Notes: generated by a model from the sequence alone, not told the origin. A stretch of 64,000 nucleotides of DNA from Parasponia andersonii (GCA_002914805.1 JXTB01000129.1:482763-546762); one strand, 5' to 3'. Counted from the first letter of the stretch, positions 1 to 12,700 are shown. Made by a program: numbers and translations.

Positions 1-2237
1 TGGCACTACATTGGGAGGTAACCTTCTAACATCAAAATCACGAGGTTTCGTCGTTGTAGTCAAATCAAGATCATCGCGATCAGCGACTCCTTCTACATTC
101 AGCAGAAAGTATGGCAACATTTTCATCATTAGACGCATGGCTTCCTCGACACGTGCATCAATATATAATTCTTGGTCAGAGTCATATACCGTGAGCATAT
201 GCACAGGAAGATCTATCTGATATTCAAGGGATAGTAAACTTCGTCAACCTCCTCCCAGCCACGTTGAAAATTATATGCATCTCTTTTAGCATAGTCAGTA
301 AGCTGGTCATCCCACAAAAACTTCGCTTTATTGGAGGTTTTTCGGAATGCATCCCACCGACCATTCATGCACGCAATGTAGATTGTGTCCGCAAGAGTGA
401 CCTTCTTTCTATAAGTCTTTGGGAAAAGCCAAAGGCATTCTTGTATCAACCGAAAAGTCGCGTCAATATGCTGCAAATGGAGAGAATACAATAACTTTTA
501 AGTGAATATAAAAAAGGATTTCAAAATGAAGAAAGAGTAATTTAATTATAAATCCAATTACCTCATCTGCAAGCCACTTCGAAGGAGTCTGCAGGTGGAA
601 AAAGAATCCAGTAGTAGCATCACCAGTGGGAAGCTGGATTGGTTTCCGGTTATCAATAAGTCCTACAAGTCATCTCCTAAATGTATCAAGCTGTTTATTT
701 TCAATTTTCCAGAATGAGTTTGGTTTGCATGGATCATTAACCTTGAACTTCTTGTTTGACGGATCGGTGTAGTCAATAAGTCTCTTAGATCGTTGGCCGA
801 CCCGTTTCTTCCTCCTAAACTTAACTGTAGCCACCTCAGCTAGTTGTAACTCTTTCACTCCCGGAGTTTGCTGCTCTTCAGGAGTGTGCTCTTTAGTGGG
901 AGTCCTTATGACAAAATCTTCACCTGGCTGATACCCTTCAGGAAGGACATCCGACTAGGTGGCTTCAGATTCAGAACTAGTTAGTTGCCGATGTACTTTG
1001 ATTTCCTCTATCATCTTCAACAACCTATCAAGTTTATCATTGAGAATCACCTGGTTCACCTTCAGTTCAGTCTGGTTTGCCTTCAACTCAGCGATGTCAG
1101 TCTTCAACTCAAGATAAAACTTATGTGAATGAGGCACGTCATCTAATAATTCCTCCTCTACTTTGTTTGTAGGAGCGTCAAAGATGCCCGCCTCCTCTGC
1201 AGCTCGCTTTGCTTCAGCCGCCTCCTTCTTGTTCTCATCCTCATCCTCAATATCAATTCCCTCTTCCTCAACTCCAGTACTGCCGAGGCTATGGTGTGGA
1301 TCGTGATATATATGTTCATAGAATTCTTTCTCAGCCTCCCGTGAATTCAATAACGCATTTGTAATAAGCTGCAAGATAGTTCAAAATAAAGTTTAATCAA
1401 CTTATGAATTTATAAAATTAATTATATAGAATAAAATCAATTTTCCAGACTTACTTTCTTAATCTTGAATACATCAATACAATCCATCATTGATGGTGTT
1501 TTATTGCTTGTCCATGACAACATCCTTGGGAATTTGATGCCAAGGTTCTCAGAAAATGCACCAGTCAACTTGGGGATAGCCTCATAAGCCCAATACTGTA
1601 AAGCAATGCTAAACCCATAGATTGTGTATTTAGCTTCCTTCAGCTTCTTATTCTTTTTCATCTTTTGAAGATAGTTTTCCCTCTGATGCACCATGTCCTT
1701 ATTCAAACTAGGAAACGTTCTCTCGTAAAATCATCTTCCCCATGGATAATTAAAGAAATCCTCCTCATTCTCCACAAAAGAGAGCATATCCATCAAAATC
1801 TTGGTACTTGACTCTTGTGCCATCAAGAGCCCATCTACCAAGTAGCACAACCCCAACTTCCATACGTCTTCCTTCTCCTCATAATTTAGAAATGCAGCTT
1901 CTAATTCACTGGATCTCACATTAGCTTCATTATTCAGGTATGTCTCCCTGAGCCTCATGCTACTAGACATAGATTTGTACTTCACAACGTCTAGATCTTT
2001 GCCAAAGTTTAACGTCGGTATCAATGCAAATTCATCAAGCCTGAATCTTAAGTTGCTATCCCCAATGAAAAACTGCAACTCCACCAGGTTTTTGGATTTC
2101 ACCTTCCTCAATAGTAGTTGGTGTATAAGTACTCCTGATGCTTGCATTGGAGGAGCAAGAAAAAACTGCTTAAACGGATACTGCTTTACCCTCTCTAACA
2201 AATCATACTTCTCAAATCTCTCCTTAATCTTCGACAT
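1..2237 (-). pseudogene. DUF1985 / Ulp1-like protease transposon gene, broken
   Basis: Read on the minus strand, the exons are about 2237-1455, 1368-562 and 470-1 (open at the window edge), with good GT-AG introns at 1454-1369 and 561-471. The first exon encodes a DUF1985-like domain (motifs FFIGDSNLRFRLDEFALIP and FPRMLSWTSNKTPS). The middle is a charged linker with Glu-rich and coiled-coil-like stretches. The last exon resembles the N-terminal half of Ulp1-type domains (LFPKTYRKKVTLADTIY, DEVYYPLNIR, VYDSDQEL). In-frame stops lie at 1731-1733, 955-957, 670-672 and 213-215. Just after the last stop the frame shifts, and the segment where the family normally has the catalytic His-Trp is missing or scrambled. 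The copy cannot make a working protease. In the family, Ulp1 domains cleave SUMO-like conjugates. Confidence 0.75.
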
Positions 2238-2263
2238 CACTGTTGTTCATTTTATAGTGACTC

Positions 2264-3830
2264 TTCTAGGAAAGTGTTCTCCAAAAGGTACAAGGAGCTT
2301 TGACTTTTGGTTCGGCATAAGAGGAACAAAGCAATTTAGACAAAATTTTTACAAATTTAACATATATCAAAAGCATCTAAATTACGTCGAAATATAGTTG
2401 AAACGTATCGAAATAGGTCGAAAAGTGATCGAAATTTCGATTATTTTGATTTCGACGAGATTTCGATTGTCATCGAAAAATCTTACAGAAACTATCTCAA
2501 ACGAGAACAAATAGCCAAGAGGTCGAAATTGTCCATCAAAAATCATCGAAAAACAGAGCACGTCGAAATGGAATCGAAAATTAATCGAAAACAGTCGAAA
2601 AAAGATTAACTACTAGCTGCTAGAAAAGGTCATCGAACTGTCATTGAAAAACAGTCGAACTAACATCGAAAATTTAGAGCAGCCTTATTTTCTATTTTAA
2701 AATGTCATCGAAAATGTATCGAAATTTCAGCACTATTCATCGAAATAAAATCGAAACACAATCGAAATAACATCGAAAATTTATTTTACCTATTTTAAAA
2801 TATCATCGAAAAGGTATCGAAATTTCGACTCTGTAAATCGAAACACAGTCGAAATACCATCGAAAACACGTCGAAATACCATTGAAAACACGTCGAATAT
2901 CATCGAACTGTCATCGAAAAATAGTCGAACTAACATCGAAAATTTAGAGCAGTCTTATTTTCTATTTTAAAATATCATCGAAAATGTATCGAAATTTCAG
3001 CACTATTCATCGAAACTTCATCGAAATAAAATTGAAACACAGTCGAAATAACATCGAAAGTTTATTTTACCTATTTTAAAATATTATCGAAAATGTATCA
3101 AAATTTCAACTCTGTAAATCGAAACACAGTTGAAATACCATCAAAAACACGTCGAATATCATCGAACTGTCATCGAAAAACAGTCAAACTGACATTGAAA
3201 ATTTAGAGCAGTCTTATTTTCTATTTTAAAATGTCATCGAAAATGTATCGAAATTTCAGCACTATTCATCGAAACCTCATCGAAATAAAATCGAAACACA
3301 GTCGAAATAACATCGAAAGTTTATTTTACCTATTTTAAAATATCATCGAAAATATATCAAAATTTCGACTCTGTAAATCGAAACATAGTCGAAATACCAT
3401 CGAAAATACGTCGAAATACCATCGAAAACACGTCGAATTTCACGTGATTTTCTGGTACTATTTTCAGTCATACTCATCGAAATATGATCGAAATTTTAAT
3501 AAAATTAATCGAAAATACATCGAAAAAATATCGAAATGAAGTCAAAAATTTCTAAATCGTCTTCTACTACAAATACCCTAAATTCAAAAAAAATAAAACT
3601 CTCAAATCATATTTTGCTTACCTTCTTTTGGGGACTCATTTTTCTCAACGTAATCCTAAACAGTGAGAGAGATTTACGATAGACGGCACGACGAGTTTTC
3701 GTCTTCCTCGGTTTACGACACGATGAGTTCTTGGCTTTTCAGAGAAGGAGACGAAAGAGAGAGTTGGAGAGAGAGAGAAATGAGGAGTTTATGAGGGAAG
3801 AGACATATTTTCTCTTAGATATTAGTAAGG
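2264..3830 (-). other. Putative 5' leader exon and intron of the transposon gene
   Basis: On the minus strand a pyrimidine-rich leader (about 3830-3625) ends with ATGAGTCCCCAAAAGAAG followed by a strong donor, GTAAGC, at 3624. A plausible acceptor (TTTCCTAG) lies near 2264, just upstream of the DUF1985 exon. If both are used, the intron is about 1.36 kb and holds the whole TCGAA array. Joining these ends puts the downstream exon out of frame, which fits a decayed copy or another acceptor. This is inference from splice motifs only. Confidence 0.35.
2387..3550. repeat. TCGAA array with about 11-bp period, in about 260-270-bp higher-order units
   Basis: TCGAA(A/T/C) recurs with a spacing of nearly always 11 bp, for example tcgaaacacag, tcgaaatacca, tcgaaaacacg in succession. 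A longer tandem unit is visible from the phrase aatttagagcagYcttattt at 2671, 2941 and 3200, which gives periods of 270 and 259 bp. Each unit also holds the spacer 'ttattttacctattttaaaata'. At the proximal end (about 2430-2470) some copies are reversed (tttcgat). Eleven bases cannot hold a reading frame, so the array is not coding. It sits in the putative 5' intron of the transposon gene. Confidence 0.9.
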
Positions 3831-4100
3831 GTATTTTCGTCCGCAAACATATTTTTCAAATGTTTTTTAACTTGTGCATATAGGCCAAAATAAGGGTATT
3901 AGGGAGCATATTTAACCTAATTTCTCTCACAGAACTCTGCTAGAAGGGCATTTTGGACTTTTACTTTTATAAATTGGTCTAGATAAGTTGTTTTGAAAAA
4001 ACCGTTTAAAAAAGTCTAAATGCAGCTATTTGCGTCAATTTCCCAAACGGTCATTTTTCCAAAATCCGGCTATTCGGCTAAAAAACATAACCAACATATA

Positions 4101-5614
4101 TTTTATTTGGTCGATTGTCTGGCAACACAGTGCGCTTGCAGCTGGTCACATGCATTTTTCTGGTAAAATATCCAGGGTTGCTATTACTTAAATTGTTTCT
4201 TTACGATGATCACCGTTCGACCATATCGCAAGCATAGATTTTTTGTCATGAAAGGAGAAAGATAAAACTAAAACTAGTGCCATTATCAAAAATAAACAAA
4301 TAAAACAAAGATTGTGTAACTCATGGCCTTGTAGGTGGACGCAAAGCTAAATATTTACATATATAAGTTTTCAATCTGTGTTTTTTTTTTTCCATTGATT
4401 AATGAGGAATGCTAAGCGTCTTATAATGTTGAACATAATTCTCAATCTATAACAAGTCAATTATAATTATATTTAAGTAAAACTCATGTTAGATTTAATT
4501 TATCGATTATAATCATAGTAATTAAATTACACTACATGCAGCTTCCAACCAAACAAAATGCTGCTTTTTTTAACTAACTAATAGTATTGAGATATTTTAA
4601 GTAACTCAGTGCAAAAGCCAAAAGAAAACTAAAAACTTATCTAAAATTAGATACGAGTACTAAGCATTAATGGTGCCCATATTTTTACTTTTGATTATTT
4701 TAAGGCACGTTTTATACTTCTATATCTTAAATTGCTGCAAGCGGCATGTGCTGATTGATGTAGGTCTCATTAGAATGCCAACTAGTAACTCTAATTCTAC
4801 GAACAAATCAAAATCAATCTTTTTTTTTTTTTTCCGCCGAGATTTGAAGGAGTGAATGGTTGTAACGCTAAGACCTTTGTCAAATTATACGTAAAAATTT
4901 AAGAACAATATTATAAAATACAAGTGATATCTAACACATAACAACAACGTATTAATATGTTATTAGTTATTCAAATTAATAAATTAAATCATATAAATTC
5001 CACTTTCAATGAAATTTTAATCGGTCAATAATAAATTAATTAAGATTACCAATCTAGTAGATATTTTTAAGATATTTTTTTTAGCTATTTGATTATCATA
5101 ACGATGTATATTATTAATATTATTTTTTTATTTTTAATATAAAAAAATATGTAAAATAAATTTTAATTAACTAAAATAATACTTAAAAAAATACTGACTA
5201 AATTGATGCTAAGATGTTAGTGCCGCGTGACATTACTCAGAACTTAAACTTAATAGAAAAATTTAAGTTCACAAAAATTAATTAAAATAAAAAAATGGAC
5301 GAATGCAACTCGAGAAAAAAAGTTTGAGGAGTGATATATATATATATATATATATGGAGCACTTGGCTAAATAAAATTCTTATAACGGTTTTCTCAAGGA
5401 GAAAAGAAAAAGAAAAAGAAAAAGAAAAAGAAGAATATGTTTAATCGCTAACTAACGAATGATCCGAAGACAATTTACAAAAAATGTATATCTATATATA
5501 TTCACACGTCATCAGGACGTGCAGTGCACGTGAAAGAGAGAGTGCTTGTATTATTATAATTGGGATGAGAAAATGAGAGTGGGGGGTAAAATCTGAAAAA
5601 GAAAGGAGAAGAAA

Positions 5615-5616
<2 letters not shown>
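4101..5616. other. AT-rich intergenic DNA
   Basis: I see no gene here. The stretch holds poly-T runs, a (TA)n run at about 5336-5355 and an (AAAAAG)n run at about 5401-5433. Near 5517-5532 there is a near-palindromic ACGT-containing stretch (acgtgcagtgcacgtg) that could belong to the promoter of the downstream glycosyltransferase gene. Confidence 0.5.
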
Positions 5617-5648
<32 letters not shown>

Positions 5649-5715
5649 GTGCCAACTGGGTTTATTTCCGAGGCGCTGTGATACTTTCTATCTATATCTA
5701 TATCTATATCTATAT
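5617..5715 (+). repeat. (GA)n and (CTATAT)n microsatellites upstream of the O-fucosyltransferase
   Basis: A (GA)n run covers 5617-5645 and a run of CTATAT units covers 5688-5715. Both lie 270-370 bp upstream of the start codon at 5987, so they are in the promoter or 5' UTR. GA tracts are common in plant core promoters and can bind BBR/BPC factors; that role is inference here. Confidence 0.8.
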
Positions 5716-5986
5716 TCTCTCTTCTCAGTAGTGGTGTCTGCCCTCTTCTTATTATATGATATGATATTTCTGCAGCACGTGATTGTCGTTTTCGCTACGC
5801 CTCTCTAGGAAGGGGAAAAAGGATTCCCACACGAAGAAACCCTTTCAGCCAATGTTGGAGTCGTAGCAGAGATCTATCAATGGCTGCATCAACAATCCCT
5901 ATATAGCTATATATACATATACATATACATATACACATACATATATTTATAATAATATAGGTATATAGCGCCGGCGCTCTGCGGCA

Positions 5987-8900
5987 ATGGCGTTTCAGCG
6001 CCGGCGCAACCATTACTACCACCGTTTTCGGTACTTGCTCCCGGCCATCTCCATCGTCTCCGGCGCTCTCCTTGTCTTTCTCGCTGTTCTCTCCTTCCTT
6101 GCTCCTTACCCCGTCGATTCCGATTACCCTGGCTATCGCGTTCACCGCCACACCTCTTCGGTACTCTTTCTCTTTCATTTTTTTTTTTTTGGCCTCATTT
6201 TCTCCGTGAATCTCGGGTGCGAGTTTGCTTTTTCGTCTCGATTTGGATTTAATTTCATTACGTTCGATGATTTTGGTTCAGTTCAATGTTGGTACTGACG
6301 ATGCGATTGGAGCGCCGCCGGTGTTTCGAGTTCCGGTTAGGGTTTCTTTCTCTGACTTTCATGATTTACGTTTTCCGTACGTTTTCTTGGATCTTAATTC
6401 TATTTTTCTGCAATTTGTCGATTATTCGAAACTCAGAACAATGGAAGGAGATCGGATCGTGATCTTTGGACTTCAAGGAATTCCAAGTTCTTCCATGGAT
6501 GCAGCAATGCCAGCAACAAATTTTTGAGTGCGTTTACAATCCGACCTGTATTGCATTTTTTTTTCCCGCTTTTGTATGAGAGTTACAATTGAATTTGAAA
6601 GGTTGCTTTCATTTTCTGTGTATTTAGATTAGATCGACGGCTTTGAAGTGAGATTATAGTACTTATATCAAACGCCATTAGGGCTTTAAGAAATCTTTGT
6701 TTCATCTTAAAAATATCTGTTATTTTGCATATGCAGAAGCTGAAGCTATTACGCATCCTAATAGATACTTGGCCATTGCAACCAGTGGAGGCTTGAACCA
6801 ACAAAGAACTGGGGTAACCTTTTTATTTTTTTAGGAAAAACTTGTGAATCATGTGCATAAGGTTACTCTAAGCATGATTACAGTGAGATTCTTAAGGTTA
6901 CAACTTAAAATGGAACAAGTGAAAAAAATAAAAATAAAAATAGGGAAACTTTATTTTTTTCCTTCTTAAAAGCAATTGTTTTAAGGTGTTTAGTAGAAAC
7001 TGAATGATTATGGCAGCAGCTACTGGCTTATGATCAGGACTACAAAAATGGAAAAAAAAACTACAAAAAATTGTTTGTTTAAACTAGCAAAATTTAATGA
7101 GTTAATTGTCGCATTCTGGGAGGGTCAACGTATTGATTATAACTAACAAAATTTAATGAAATATTTAGAGTGAGTGTTTGAGAAATACTTCTCAGAGACT
7201 TTTCTTAGTGAAGGGAAAACATTGTTGAATATATTGCTATTACCACGAATTACGAAATTGCATAGTTCAAATCATGAATCGTAGTATAACTCATCCTTTC
7301 TCAGATTACAGATGCTGTTGTTGCTGCCCGTATATTAAATGCCACTCTCGTTATTCCTAAGTTAGATCAGAAGTCTTTTTGGAAAGATGCTAGGTAATAT
7401 CACGGGCTGATCATATGTTCTCCACATTTCTTTTTTTTTTTTCCAAGTATAATTACCTGGAGCTTGAAATTAAGTAATATTATTCGTTATACGGGATCAT
7501 GACAGTCTCGTCTTCTTTTTATTGCTTTTCCTTGCAGCAACTTTTCTCAGATCTTTGATATTAATTGGTTTATATCCACTTTGGCAAAAGATGTTAAAAT
7601 CATAAAGGAGCTCCCAAGAAAAGGAGGCAAAACATGGACCCCATATACCATGCGGGTTCCAAGGAAATGTAGTGAAAGATGTTATACGAATCGTGTGTTA
7701 CCTGTTCTTTTGAAAAGGCATGTAAGTCTTCAGTTCTTGAAACCTCTTCTTGACCTGATGTCATATATGGGGAAAAACTTATTTCCCATATGTTTCTCTT
7801 AAATACCGGATTTACATATATATATATTCCTCCTTTTCCCTGGTTTTCCATGGGGTTGCAACTAGATACTTGGAATATCATTATTTGAATCAGATTGCCG
7901 TGATAGGTGTCAGATAGAAACTTTTTCAGGCAAAAAAAAAAAGTGTCAGGTAGAAACAAACTTCTTGTTTTGATGTGAAGTTGTTGGACAATGTTTGTAT
8001 TCTTCCAGTGTTTTGCTCCCATGTTTATCTTCCCCTGACACTTCTCCGTTCCGGCCTCCATCCTGATTTCAGCCTTGGCACCAATACCACAGTAGATGAT
8101 TTGTATATGAACCTCAACATGTTGCTGTTATTGAAGCTATTATCTCATGTAGTTGAAGATTTTGAAATTTCTTTTGACCCTGGTTTTCTATGCTTTTCTT
8201 TCCATATTGGATAATATCTAGAGATTTTAGCATTTGGCTTCCATATCTTTTTTCTCTTGATGTGGCTTAATGCTTACACCCACTCCCGCAGAAGAAAAAA
8301 ATTTCTGATTTCAGAATTGTCTCCAATTTTGTTTTGATATTTTTTGGTTACACGAACCTTGATTTGTTAATTTTTTGTAACCATTAACCATGCAACAAGA
8401 AGAGTTTGGAGTTGATTTGAGACCCTGGGTTGTCATGCTTTTCTTTTCTAGATTTGTGCTTGAATAAATTCTAGCAATTTCAAAGGCGCTTAAGGATCTT
8501 CATTCCACAAACAGGCTGTTCAGCTCAACAAGTTTGATTACAGACTTGCAAACCGGTTGGATACGGACTTGCAAAAATTGAGATGTAGGGTTAACTACCA
8601 TGCCTTAAAGTTTACTGATCCAATACGGAAGATGGGTGAAAAACTGGTGCATCGAATGAGGGTGAAAAGCAAGCATTATATCGCATTACACCTTAGGTAT
8701 ACTGTTTTGCTTTCTTGGCTTCCTTTTTTTTTTTTTTTTTTTTTTTTTTTTCATTTTCCTGGTACCTCTGATGTCACTTTTCGATTGTTGTATCCATGTG
8801 ATATTGCATTATTGTAATGCGTTCTTTGGATGTCTTGGTTTTGTACAATGTAAATTGGATTGTTTTGTGTATTTCTCAACACATTTTTGGGTTTATGTAT

Positions 8901-10328
8901 ACCAGTGATTCCATGTGTGCATGTGCATGGCTCTATTTTATTTGAATGTAACAATCGAATCTATTTTACACGATTAGGCAAGTGCCAGCATAATTGTTTG
9001 ACTGTATAGATGTTATTCTGATGACAAATAGTGGCATGCATGCGTTGTTTCACTATAGCTGTTATTTTAAAGTTTTCTTGATTGAATCACGTTGATTCTT
9101 TGCAGGTTTGAATCTGATATGCTTGCATTCTCTGGCTGCTATTATGGTGGAGGAGACAAGGAAAGGAAAGAGTTGGGTGCAATACGAAAGAGGTGGAAAA
9201 CTTTACATGTAAGGCTTGAGGGTTACACTCTTGAATTATCTTTATTTATAGCCTCACCTCTGTTCTCTTAGAGATATAATTGATTTATATCTAATATACA
9301 TGGAGATATTATCTGAGTTCAGTTAATGTGGTTTACAGAACAAACACACGAATAAAGCAACCATGTCCAGAACGCATTCTTGTTCATTCTAATGTCGGGA
9401 ACCTTTCAAGTCAAAATTAAATTTCTGAATTATTGGTTACTAAACTGAGTGTTTCAATTTTTAATTGAGATTTATTTTGATTCCCATTGCAGATAAGCAA
9501 CCCTGATAAGGAAAGGAGGCATGGTAAATGCCCGCTAACTCCAGAAGAAGTTGGTCTGATGCTGAGGGCATTGGGCTATGGTAGTGACGTTCATTTATAT
9601 GTGGCATCTGGAGACGTATACGGGGGTGAGGAGACATTGGCACCCCTTAAGGCACTATTCCCAAACTTCTATTCCAAAGAGACTATAGCCACCAAAGAGG
9701 AGTTGGAATCATTTTCTTCATTTTCTTCTCGCATGGCTGCACTTGATTTTATAGTCTGCGATGAAAGTGATGTCTTTGTCACCAACAACAACGGTAATAT
9801 GGCCAAAATATTAGCTGGACGAAGGTACACGATCTTTTATTATTTTCATTTTTTTCCAATTCATATTTGTACTTGCAGACTTATTTTCATGTTATCTGCT
9901 GTTACAGGAGATATTTTGGGCATAAGCCAACCATTCGTCCAAATGCTAAAAAACTGTACCGTTTGTTTTTGAGCAAAGATAACATGACATGGGAAGCTTT
10001 TATCTCAAGGGTCCGTACTTTCCAGAGAGGCTTCATGGGAGAGCCGAATGAGGTGAGGCCAGGCAGGGGTGAGTTCCATGAAAACCCAGCGACCTGTATT
10101 TGTGAAGATTCTGTGCCCAAGGAGAAAAGAGATACAGGATCAAGAAAGTATGGTAAGGGGAACAATTCAACAAAAAAAGATGAAGTATTTGACGACCAAA
10201 ATGTTGATGATGACCCAGAATGGCCTGATACTGAGGAGGACGACAATCACAGTGGCCTTGGAATAGGTTTGGATTATGATACGGTCAACTCTGAGGAACC
10301 TGAACTGGAAGATATGCTTTCTGACTAA
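5987..10328 (+). CDS. Plant O-fucosyltransferase family protein (GT65/GT106-type), 568 aa
   Basis: Ten exons keep phase at every GT-AG junction: 5987-6160, 6282-6335, 6437-6527, 6737-6813, 7305-7393, 7538-7721, 8515-8696, 9106-9208, 9493-9824, 9908-10328 (1707 nt). The protein starts with a short basic stretch and one membrane segment (about residues 17-41), as in a type II Golgi enzyme. The lumenal domain shows family signatures: ATSGGLNQQR, ILNATLVIPKLD, the HLRFESDM block over the exon 7/8 junction (its Arg corresponds to the GDP-fucose-contacting Arg of POFUT1) and TNNNGNMAKILAGRR. The usual role is transfer of fucose or a related sugar in the secretory pathway; related plant members include pectin rhamnosyltransferases, so the donor cannot be fixed from sequence. 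The C-terminal 45 residues are strongly acidic (DDDPEWPDTEEDD). Confidence 0.93.
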
Positions 10329-12700
10329 ACAAACCTACCTGAACCCTTTCCAAGAGTTTGTGGCTGCATTCGAGTGATCCCCACCCCCTTTTTGGTCTAA
10401 TTCCGCTATCCTGTATATAAGACTGGGAGGAAAGATTTTGCTCACGTGTATTGGTCTGTTGTTGAAAGGAATCTTAAAGCAGGATCTTCTTGAGCTTTCA
10501 ATTATTGCAGCGGACCGTAGAAGGGGGATCATCTAAACCACAGAATGAGTTGATAGAACCAAGTTTTTGCACAGAAAACTGGGCTTGTGTTTGGTTCCGA
10601 GTGTAAATTTTGAATTGCCTTACCATTGAAGATATTGTAAGTTTACTAGTCGCCTAGGGTTTTCGACGAAAATTTTGTTTTTCCCTTTTTGGTTTTTATC
10701 ACTTATCATTGTTTGTGGGAAACGATGAGCAACTGATGGCGGGTTTTCATATTTTTATTTTTTTGTTTCATAAATTGATTAGAATGGTCTAGTTTCTCCA
10801 ATTTGTCTTGCTTAGAATATTTTAGGCTAGAGAATCTTTCATATGGTAATTGGTTTATGTTTTCATATTTTTTTAATGCTTGTGCTGATGATGCCTAGAT
10901 TAATTGTATTTTGTGAGTTCCACGTCCCTTTGAACAACGAGAGGAAATGAGGGGAATTAGGCTTCTCTTTTTCTTTTTAGTTCTTTTTCTTTTTCTTTTT
11001 TTTTTGGTTTTTGGCCTTTTTAAATCTTTTTGATTAGGATTTAGTAAAGATGAACCAAAGAAAAAGAAAATAATCATGAAGTTCAAAAGTTTATAGTTAA
11101 ATATTCAATTTACTTAATCACAAAAATGGAAATACAACATAAAAAAAAATAGACATTTAGCTATAAGTTTAGAAATATAGATATCTATTTAAATTAATTT
11201 AAAAAATTAGTTATCTCAAATTCTTTTCAGGTTCAGTTAAAAGCCAACAATGCCCAAGTGGTAAAACTGATGGATATAAAGTGGGAATTTGATATTTTAC
11301 GGTAATTTTTCAAAAAATAAAAATAAAAATTCATGGATTTTGAAATTATTTGAAAAAAAAATTAGGTGGATGATTAATATTTTAAATTTGATTAAGTAGA
11401 TATTTATTTTTTAAAATTTTATAGTTAAATGTTCGTGTATGTATATTTTTACACTTTATAAATTGTTTATTTACTAATTTTAGTTAATGTACTGAAATGT
11501 ACTGTGTATTTGTTATATAAAATTTTATACTTAGTATATAAATATATATCCCGGACATTTTGCTATAACATTTGACAAAAAATATATTTATTGAAATTGA
11601 GCTCAAAATTTGATCAGATTTCTATAAGTCTCAATAAAAAATTTTGAATTATAATGAGAAAAATACTACTTTTAAAAATATTTTTAAAAATACCATTTTA
11701 ATTAATTGATAAGATATTTAAAATAGCCAATCAAGTTATCTAAGCTAAGCTAAGTAACTTGATCGGTTACCTTAAATAACTAAATTTGTTACTAATATAA
11801 CTTAATTGGTTATCTTGAGTATTATTAAAAAATATCAAATTTGAAAAAAAAATAGTTTTCTAAATATTTTTTTACATTGTTATTAGTCTATCTTTTTTTT
11901 TTTTTAAAAGTGAAATATTCTAATTCCAGGAATTTTCAAAAACTAAAATAATTTTTTTAGTAGTATTTTGAAAAGTGAATTTTTTAACAGTATTTTAGTA
12001 TATTGTGACTATATGTGACGGAGAGTTACACAATTTATAACTATTAATTAATCTAAGAAAAATTTATGTGACTTTTCGTCACACGTGACATTACTAAAAA
12101 TGTCAATTTAAAAAAATAATAAAAAAAATATTTTACGCCAAATTAGTACTAAGTCAATTTGTCAAGATAAAATTAAACATAACTCACTTTTTCAAGCCAA
12201 TTTATGAAACGTAACAGTACTTGCTCTATTCCTACCACTTTTTAAACGTAATGACCCTTTTGCCCCTCTTTACCACCAAAGGTTGTCATCTTTCTTGCAT
12301 TTCATGAACCTTCTTTCGCGCTTCTCTCTCTAGCCATGAATAATTTCTTGGCGTCTTGGTAAGGCATCCCCATCACACAAGGAAAGAAGACTGTTTGGGT
12401 CATTCCTCTTCAGCTTTTTTCTTTAGCCGTGATCATATATGTTTTTATACATTTATATATATGTTTCTCTCTTCTCTCCTCGTTCTCAAATAGCAACGAT
12501 ATCGTAGGCACCTCAATTGTTGACGGCTGCAATGAACTCGACTTTCGGAGGATGGCAATTTTGATTCTTAGGTGGCGATTTTGACTTTTATTCTAAGATT
12601 TTAAGAGGCCTAATTTTTCACTCCTTAAATGGTAGAATTTAATCAGTGGTGGTATCTTTTAGTTATTTAGTTTTTTTTTAAAAAAAAATAACAATTTTAA
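10329..12700. other. 3' UTR, then AT-rich intergenic DNA
   Basis: The first 300-400 bases are probably the 3' UTR of the O-fucosyltransferase. After that I see no coding potential, only AT-rich DNA with poly-A and poly-T runs. A pyrimidine-rich stretch at 12240-12500 resembles a leader or promoter, but no open frame follows it. Confidence 0.5.

Larger units (their letters stand above)
1..4100 (-). mobile_element. Decayed Mutator-like (KI/Kaonashi-type) element, left end outside the window
   Basis: This region carries a minus-strand gene with a DUF1985-like domain followed by a Ulp1 (C48)-like region. In plants that combination is typical of Mutator-like elements that captured a Ulp1 protease gene. 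A 5' leader-like segment lies at about 3625-3830 and a TCGAA-repeat array lies between it and the coding part. No transposase is visible, and the element continues past position 1. The right boundary is not certain. Sequence at 3840-4090 (repeated phrases such as 'aagggtatt') looks like a terminal region, but its partner end is outside the window. Family assignment rests on domain content, not on a found inverted repeat or target duplication. Confidence 0.6.

Noticed and set aside
1957..2397. 146-codon plus-strand frame over the DUF1985 region
   Set aside because: It is antisense to a recognisable DUF1985-like sequence and shows no domain of its own.
2387..3550. CRISPR-like interpretation of the TCGAA array
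   Set aside because: The repeat is only 5-6 bp with no unique spacers of constant size, and the host is a plant.
10895..11086. 63-codon Lys-rich minus-strand frame
   Set aside because: It is the translation of a poly-pyrimidine tract (TTTTTCTTTTT) and has no support as a gene.
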